Assembly (NCBI RefSeq): GCF_030867145.1
Contig: NC_134429.1
Location: 17,469,115-17,533,114 of the forward strand
Direction: 5' to 3'
Source of the DNA: Opisthocomus hoazin
Taxonomy: Eukaryota > Chordata > Aves > Opisthocomiformes > Opisthocomidae
Length of the DNA: 64,000 nt
Below the pieces are notes generated by a model. The model saw nothing but the letters and a program-made list of their open reading frames with translations, searched no databases and was not told where the DNA came from. Position 1 is the first letter of the stretch. Each line of letters opens with the position of its first letter. The translations under genes and the position numbers were made by a program. Below are positions 49,293 through 64,000 of the stretch, piece by piece.

Positions 49293-52200
49293 GTGAGTGT
49301 GGCGGCGGGGGAGGCCTCCGCGGCCCGGCCCCTCCGCGAGGAGAGAGGCCGCGGTTCCCCCTCTTCCTCCCCTTCCCCTCGGCGGCGGCTCCGGAGCCCC
49401 CGCCGCCCCCCGTGAGATGGGGCCTAGGCGGGCTCCGAGCGGGTGGTGGCCGCCGCGCACCGCGGGGGTGGGGGGAAGGCCTGCTCCGGCCACAGCCCCG
49501 CCAGCCTGCGCGGGGGGTGGGGGTGCGCCTGTAGAACCTGGGGAATATGGTGGGTGAGGGCTGCTTCCGAAGGCAGGGTTTAACCTCTCTCTCTTAATGA
49601 TTAACAGTCGCTCTCGGATTGCGTGTTGTGAGTTGGACCTTCCCCTCTTTAGTGGCAGCGGATGTCCTTCAGCTTCGCATCTCAAATGTTTAATGTCAGC
49701 ACTCAAATCTGTGTGTCCTGGGTTGCCCGGTGGGGTTGACTGAGTGCTGGTTATCTCGACGCAGCACTTGTGGGGAGTAGCACCTGACGATTTGATGTGC
49801 ATCTCTGGATGTTAAAGGGGGGAGGGGGGAGAGAATTTGCCTCTGAACCGGCTTGCCTCGTGCAGGGTTGCGGGAGAGGATCTTGGTCTTTCTCCTGGTC
49901 CGTTACTCGAGTGCTGAGTCACAGGGCAGGGCTGTGACTTTCCGAGCCTGGCAGGATGTAGTGAAGTTTGTCATCCGAACCCACAGACTGAGGCAGTGCA
50001 GTTTCAGGCCTCCATCTTACTAAGCAGTGAGAAGAGAAAGTAGTTCAACATGTCTGTGACTTACTCCCTGCCGGGCATTGTTTAAACCACATTGCTTCAT
50101 GTTACAGAGCATGGAGGTGAATCAATACCACGTGGAACATTAAGGAACAGGGTTCAAAGGTGCCCTTGTTGGTCCACATTTGCCCAGTGTTTAGCAGTGC
50201 TTCAGCATTAGAATTGGTATGTTAGGATCTCATACAGTGAGGTCGGAGGTTTAATGAGCAGTAAGCTTTTTTCAGACTGGTGATGGTGTGAGACTTGCAG
50301 TCTTACAGGACGTTGAAGTGTTGTGTAAGATGTCCACTGATAACTGTAGGACACTTAACTTGGGTAGTTCTTTCTATTGCCAAACTTTACTGTTGTTTTT
50401 TAATCTCTGTTTAGGTGCTTGTAGTGCTCAGTCTTAACCCTGTCTTGACTGAAGAGAAAAGTGGCTGCAAAATAGCTCACAAGTACAGATTTTAGTGGTA
50501 AAGTTGGCTGTAAACGAAATCTCTGGAAATAATTTTAAGTTGGAGCAGCCTGCATTGCTGTTGGAGTACTGCATTCCCTGGCTGGAGCACAGGATCAGAT
50601 AGGCAGTAAGTGGTGATTTGTCAGACTTCTGTTGATAGTGAAGCTAGTGCTCAGAACTGGCAGTGGCGCGTTGGGCTGTAACTTAGCCTTGAAGTAGGTA
50701 ATAACATGTGAGCTCGTGGGAAGGCCCGGAAAGCTGATGTGTGTGGTTCTTTTCCTGAAGGGAGGCCTTGACCTTGCAAGCAGATCATAGTACAAAAAAG
50801 AGTTTAAGGCAATGCATGTGTGTGTTTGGCTAGCTCCATCACGAAGTACAAAGGTCTGGCGCAGGCAGCGCTATTGATGAGTGCTCTCATGTTCAGTTAG
50901 CATTTCCACAGCTAGATCTGTGCATGGGCTGACACTCACTTGCTAGATGCGTTGACTGAATTGATTAAGGCAGAACATGTAATGCTCAGCTTGTGATGAG
51001 CTAAACAGCAGCAGATTTTTACCCAGGAATAGCTCAGTGGGAGGACTGTTGAACACAGAAGTGAGGGTGGGTTGCAAAAGGAGCCCCAAAAAAAAAAGTG
51101 TGAGGAATTTCTGGAATGGCAAAGTGCTGTGAGATGCCTCCTCCTAAAGAAAAGGGAGGGACTACTGGAGAGGTCATTTGTCAAGGACGCTTGAGTAGTG
51201 TCAGACCTGGCAGACATCACCAGTGGAAGCTCTTGTAATGTGTAATCCTGAAGTGCCATCTTTTTTGTGAAGGTGAACAAACTGTTCTTGCATGGCCCTA
51301 AGACTTCCTGTGAGCTGGCTGTGCTTTCAAAGGGTAAGGCACCTTATGTTTTGTCAAAAGCCATGGTTCTGAAAATGAAAGTAAGGCATAGCAGGTGCCA
51401 GCCCAATAAGTGCTGAAAGCCCTTTCCTGTTAGCCATTGCTCAGTGCAGGTGCAGAGAGATAAGTGTTAGCATGGATGGGACTGATAACTGGAGAGTTGC
51501 AGGGATTTATTTCTAGCTTGTATATTTAGTGATTAGAGTTAGTAGTGGCATAGTGAAGGCCAGCTTGCAGTAAGCTGTCTTGCTTCTGAGGTTAGTCGTA
51601 TCCTGTGTCAGGGTGTGCGCCTTACTGGAACGCAGGCAGTAGCTGAAGTCTTTGAGCTGCCTTATATGATATGCTGCTTAGAGACAGGACAACTGGAAGG
51701 GACACTTCAAGCCAAGGGGAAAATCCAAATGGTTACCCGCGTTTTTAAAGTGGGGAGGGAAATCTTGCTGTGGAATGAGTGTATGAAGCTAACCCTCCCA
51801 CACGCTCTCTGTACAAGCAGCAGAATTTTGAAGGTCCTGTTTTCTTAACTTTGCACTAACTGCAGAGAGCTTCATGACCCTTTCTGTAAACAGGGTTACT
51901 GCCCACACTGGCTTGCCAAAAAGCCAGCTTCCAGATAGTTCTGCTTGTGAGGCTGAGCTTTCTTTTCTGCGGATGAGCTCGGTTTGGTGCCAGTCGATGG
52001 CTTGCAGGCATTTGTATGACTTGGTTTTTAAAAGCTGAGCTTACGTAAGCATTCCTCACTGCAGTTTTCTTAAGGATAAGTGTATAGATTGGGGGGCGGC
52101 GGGCGAAGAATTTGAAAGATTGCACTGATTTTTCTTCCTTTTAAGAGGAAAAGCTATTCCTGTAAATACTCAAGACAGGGTGTGACTATTAATGTAAGTT

Positions 52201-52879
52201 CCTAATTAGAGCTGTGGCTGTCTGTGTCTATTTCAAGATAGGTTACATTAGGCACTGAGCAGCTGCACGATAAGAGCTGTTGCACTTTAAGCTTGTAAGA
52301 ATTCTGACTAGTAGCAGAAATTTCCTGTATTAAAATGGCTTAGCTGCTCTTCTGTGGTGAGGTGACATTCCCTTGGATCTCTCTGGAAACAAGGCTGCTG
52401 GTTTTAGACTGTTCTTCCCACCTAGGTTGAGACTTCTGGCCTCTCAACATACAACTCTAATCCTCACCAAGTATAAAAAGTTTTCCTAGTTGAAATAGTG
52501 TGAAGTGATGTTTTTGAACTGTTCTCGTGGCTGCAGGTGTTACTACAGGATATAAATGTCAATCTGATGCTAGCAGTGGCAGTTGTTGCATGGTGAGAGG
52601 CATTGCAAGGCTTGTGAGGTCCCTGAGGGGGTTCTGCACCCTTGAGCTGTGTGGGAGAGGGCTGAGTGAGAGTTGGGTGGTGCCCCTGATTGTCTGTGGC
52701 CAGTTCAAGCTGCTGGAAGTGTCCAGGGAGCACCAGCAACCAGGGTGTGGAAACAGGGAGTGGACTCTCTCGGAAGTGGCATCAGCAGTTTGCGTGGCAG
52801 CTCTCATGGGAAGGCCGTGGTAGTGATAGGGCTGCTGCCTGCTCTGCTCACCTGCAGGCTCAGGCTGCAGCATGGTGGT

Positions 52880-53782
52880 CACCCTAATTCAACTGGTGGC
52901 TCTGCAAGCCTACCCAGAAGCTTCAGCCCGGCAACATGGACAGTGGGATCGAGTGCACCCTCAGCAAGTTTGCCAGCAACACCAAGCTTTGTGGTGCCGT
53001 TGATGTGCTGGCGGGAAGGGATGCCATCCAGAGGGACATGGGCCTGTGAGAACCTCATGAAGTTCCACAAGGCTAAGTGCAAGGTCCTGCACATGGGCCA
53101 GGACCATGCTAAGCACAAACAACAGGTTGGGTGGAGAATGGATTGAGAGCAGCCCTGAGGAGAAGGACTTTGGGGTGCTGGTTGGTGAGAAGCCCAACAG
53201 GACCTGGCAGTGTGTACTTGCAGCCCAGAAGGCCAGCTGTATCCCAGGCTGCATCAAGAGAAGCATGGCCAGCAGGGTGAAGGAGGGGATTCTGCCCCTC
53301 TGCTCTGGTGAGACCCAGCCAGGAGTCCTGTGTCCAGCTCCAGAGCCCTCAGCACAGGATAGAGCTGGACCTGTTGGAGAGGCGCCAGAGGAGGCCACAG
53401 CAATGGTCTGAGGCCTGGATCCCCTCTTCTGTGGGGAAAGGCTGGGAGAGCTGTGGCTGTTCAGTGTGGAGAAGAGAAGGCTCTGGGATGACCTTAGAGC
53501 AGCCTGCCGGTACCTGAAGGGGCCTGCAAGAAAGCTGGAGAGGGACTTTTTACAAGGGCAGGTACTGATAGGACATGGGGTAATGGCTTTAAACTGAAAG
53601 AAGGGAGATTTAGATTAGAAATAAGAAAGAAGTTCTTTATGACGAGGGTGGTGACGCCCTGGCACAGGGTGCCCAGAGAAGTGGTGGCTGCCCCCTCCCT
53701 GGCAGTGTTCAAGGCCAGGCTGGATGGGGCTTTGAGCAACCTGGTCTGGTGGAAGGTGTCCCTTCCAAACCATTCTGATGAA
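52880..53782 (+). mobile_element. CR1 LINE fragment in ENO1 intron 1, plus strand
   Basis: Sense-orientation CR1 3' part. It reads as the degraded FADDTK region (CTLSKFASNTKL), then KCKVLHMGQ, a short part of the usual middle region, and a 3' UTR ending in CTTCCAAACCATTCTGATG. Frameshifts and small deletions are frequent. The 3' end lies about 20 bp before ENO1 exon 2. The left boundary is uncertain. Confidence 0.88.
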
Positions 53783-53811
53783 TGCTAAATTCTTCTTTTC
53801 AAGTGTTCAAG

Positions 53812-63401
<9,590 letters not shown>

Positions 63402-63626
63402 GCTGTGTGGATCGGTCAACCCCTGTTCTGGTTTAAAGCAGTAGTTGTCTACTTAGATTGCAGTTACTTATACTAGAAAGATAAGGGCAGCTGAAGGAAA
63501 AAGACTGGTTCGCAGGTCCTCTTCCCCCCCAGATGATTCCTTTGCATAGTGTTTTCACCAGCTCTAGTCTGTTACTTGTAATGCTCTACTGCTTTTGTAG
63601 AACAGTCGCTGTGGGGGTTTCTGTGT

Positions 63627-63632
63627 ATTAAA
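63627..63632 (+). terminator. ATTAAA proximal poly(A) signal of ENO1
   Basis: ATTAAA lies 226 bases after the stop. It could give a short 3' UTR. Confidence 0.45.
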
Positions 63633-63783
63633 CACCCTCTGGGATCACGACCTTGTGACTCTGGGCATAAACACTTTTGATTCCTTTCTCTGCCTGTCTG
63701 GTCTTCAATGTTTGGAGCTGTGTGACTTGCAGTGCAGTGAGAGGTACCTGCAGACAGAAATAGTAGTGTTTTTACATGTGACA

Positions 63784-63789
63784 AATAAA
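63784..63789 (+). terminator. AATAAA distal poly(A) signal of ENO1
   Basis: Canonical AATAAA lies 383 bases after the stop, followed by TG-rich sequence (GGCTTTGAGTTACTTTGG). It is the likely main ENO1 3' end. Confidence 0.75.
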
Positions 63790-64000
63790 AGCATCAAACA
63801 ATCCAACGAAGCGTGGCTTTGAGTTACTTTGGGGGAGACTGAGGAGCGGGGATGTGATGCCTGCCTCTGCGCAATCGTACCCTGGTTTAAAGCTCTTCCT
63901 GCAGGGAGCGAGAGGTGGACTGCTGTGACTGTGGCCGTGGGGTGGGCTGAAGTTGCTTTGTGACAAATGGACTAAGAATTAGCTGAGTGTATGGGCCCAC

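Larger units (their letters stand above)
48900..49560 (+). promoter_or_regulatory. ENO1 CpG-island promoter
   Basis: GC-rich, CpG-dense stretch just upstream of and across ENO1 exon 1, typical of a housekeeping gene. It includes GGGCGG boxes and, near 49229, a weak TATA-like CTATAGC about 60 bp before the first donor. The long open frames crossing it on both strands come from high GC and are not genes. Confidence 0.8.

Noticed and set aside
48897-49802. 301-residue open frame on the minus strand across the ENO1 promoter, plus several overlapping frames
   Set aside because: High GC and CpG content removes stop codons by chance. The predicted protein is low-complexity Pro/Gly/Arg text.

Overview
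The window is a gene-rich piece of an avian genome. The evidence is three intron-containing vertebrate genes with GT-AG splice sites, chicken-type CR1 LINE fragments with the (ATTCTRTG)n 3' end, a CA6 gene that ends in a pentraxin exon (the non-mammalian form), and an alpha-enolase with the ...FRNPRVN C-terminus. Gene order and orientation (SLC2A5-type +, CA6 -, ENO1 +) match the vertebrate SLC2A5/SLC2A7-CA6-ENO1 block, human 1p36.23 in reverse.

Region 1 (1-28176) is a recent head-to-tail tandem duplication. Positions 1-12495 are nearly identical to 17394-28176, and the shared sequence ends inside CA6 intron 6. Each unit holds a class II GLUT gene (SLC2A5-like, +) convergent with the 3' exons of CA6 (-). 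Copy A starts in SLC2A5 intron 4 and carries exons 5-12. Its CA6 part is a fragment (exons 7-9) cut off by the duplication junction. A 1.77-kb CR1 LINE sits only in copy A. Copy B has all 12 SLC2A5 coding exons (13690-23688), but it carries six amino-acid replacements against two silent changes, several at conserved sites, plus a 1-base insertion that replaces and lengthens the C-terminus. Copy A therefore looks like the conserved transporter and copy B the changing one.

Region 2 (25686-36793, -) is the complete CA6-B gene: nine coding exons for a secreted alpha-carbonic anhydrase with all zinc ligands, then a linker exon and one large pentraxin exon. Region 3 (about 36.8-47.8 kb) is intergenic and I recognise no gene in it.

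Region 4 (47.8-64 kb) holds a CR1 fragment, a CpG-island promoter with three CCAAT boxes, and ENO1 (ATG 53812, stop 63401, 434 aa, poly(A) signals 63627 and 63784). ENO1 contains two mutually similar 59-bp versions of its fourth exon (57534-57592 and 57884-57942) with identical phases. They look like mutually exclusive exons and are the most interesting signal in the window. A CR1 fragment ends about 20 bp before the ENO1 start-codon exon.

The three gene families meet in metabolism only loosely: hexose import, extracellular CO2/bicarbonate conversion and glycolysis. Their clustering reflects old vertebrate synteny, not an operon.
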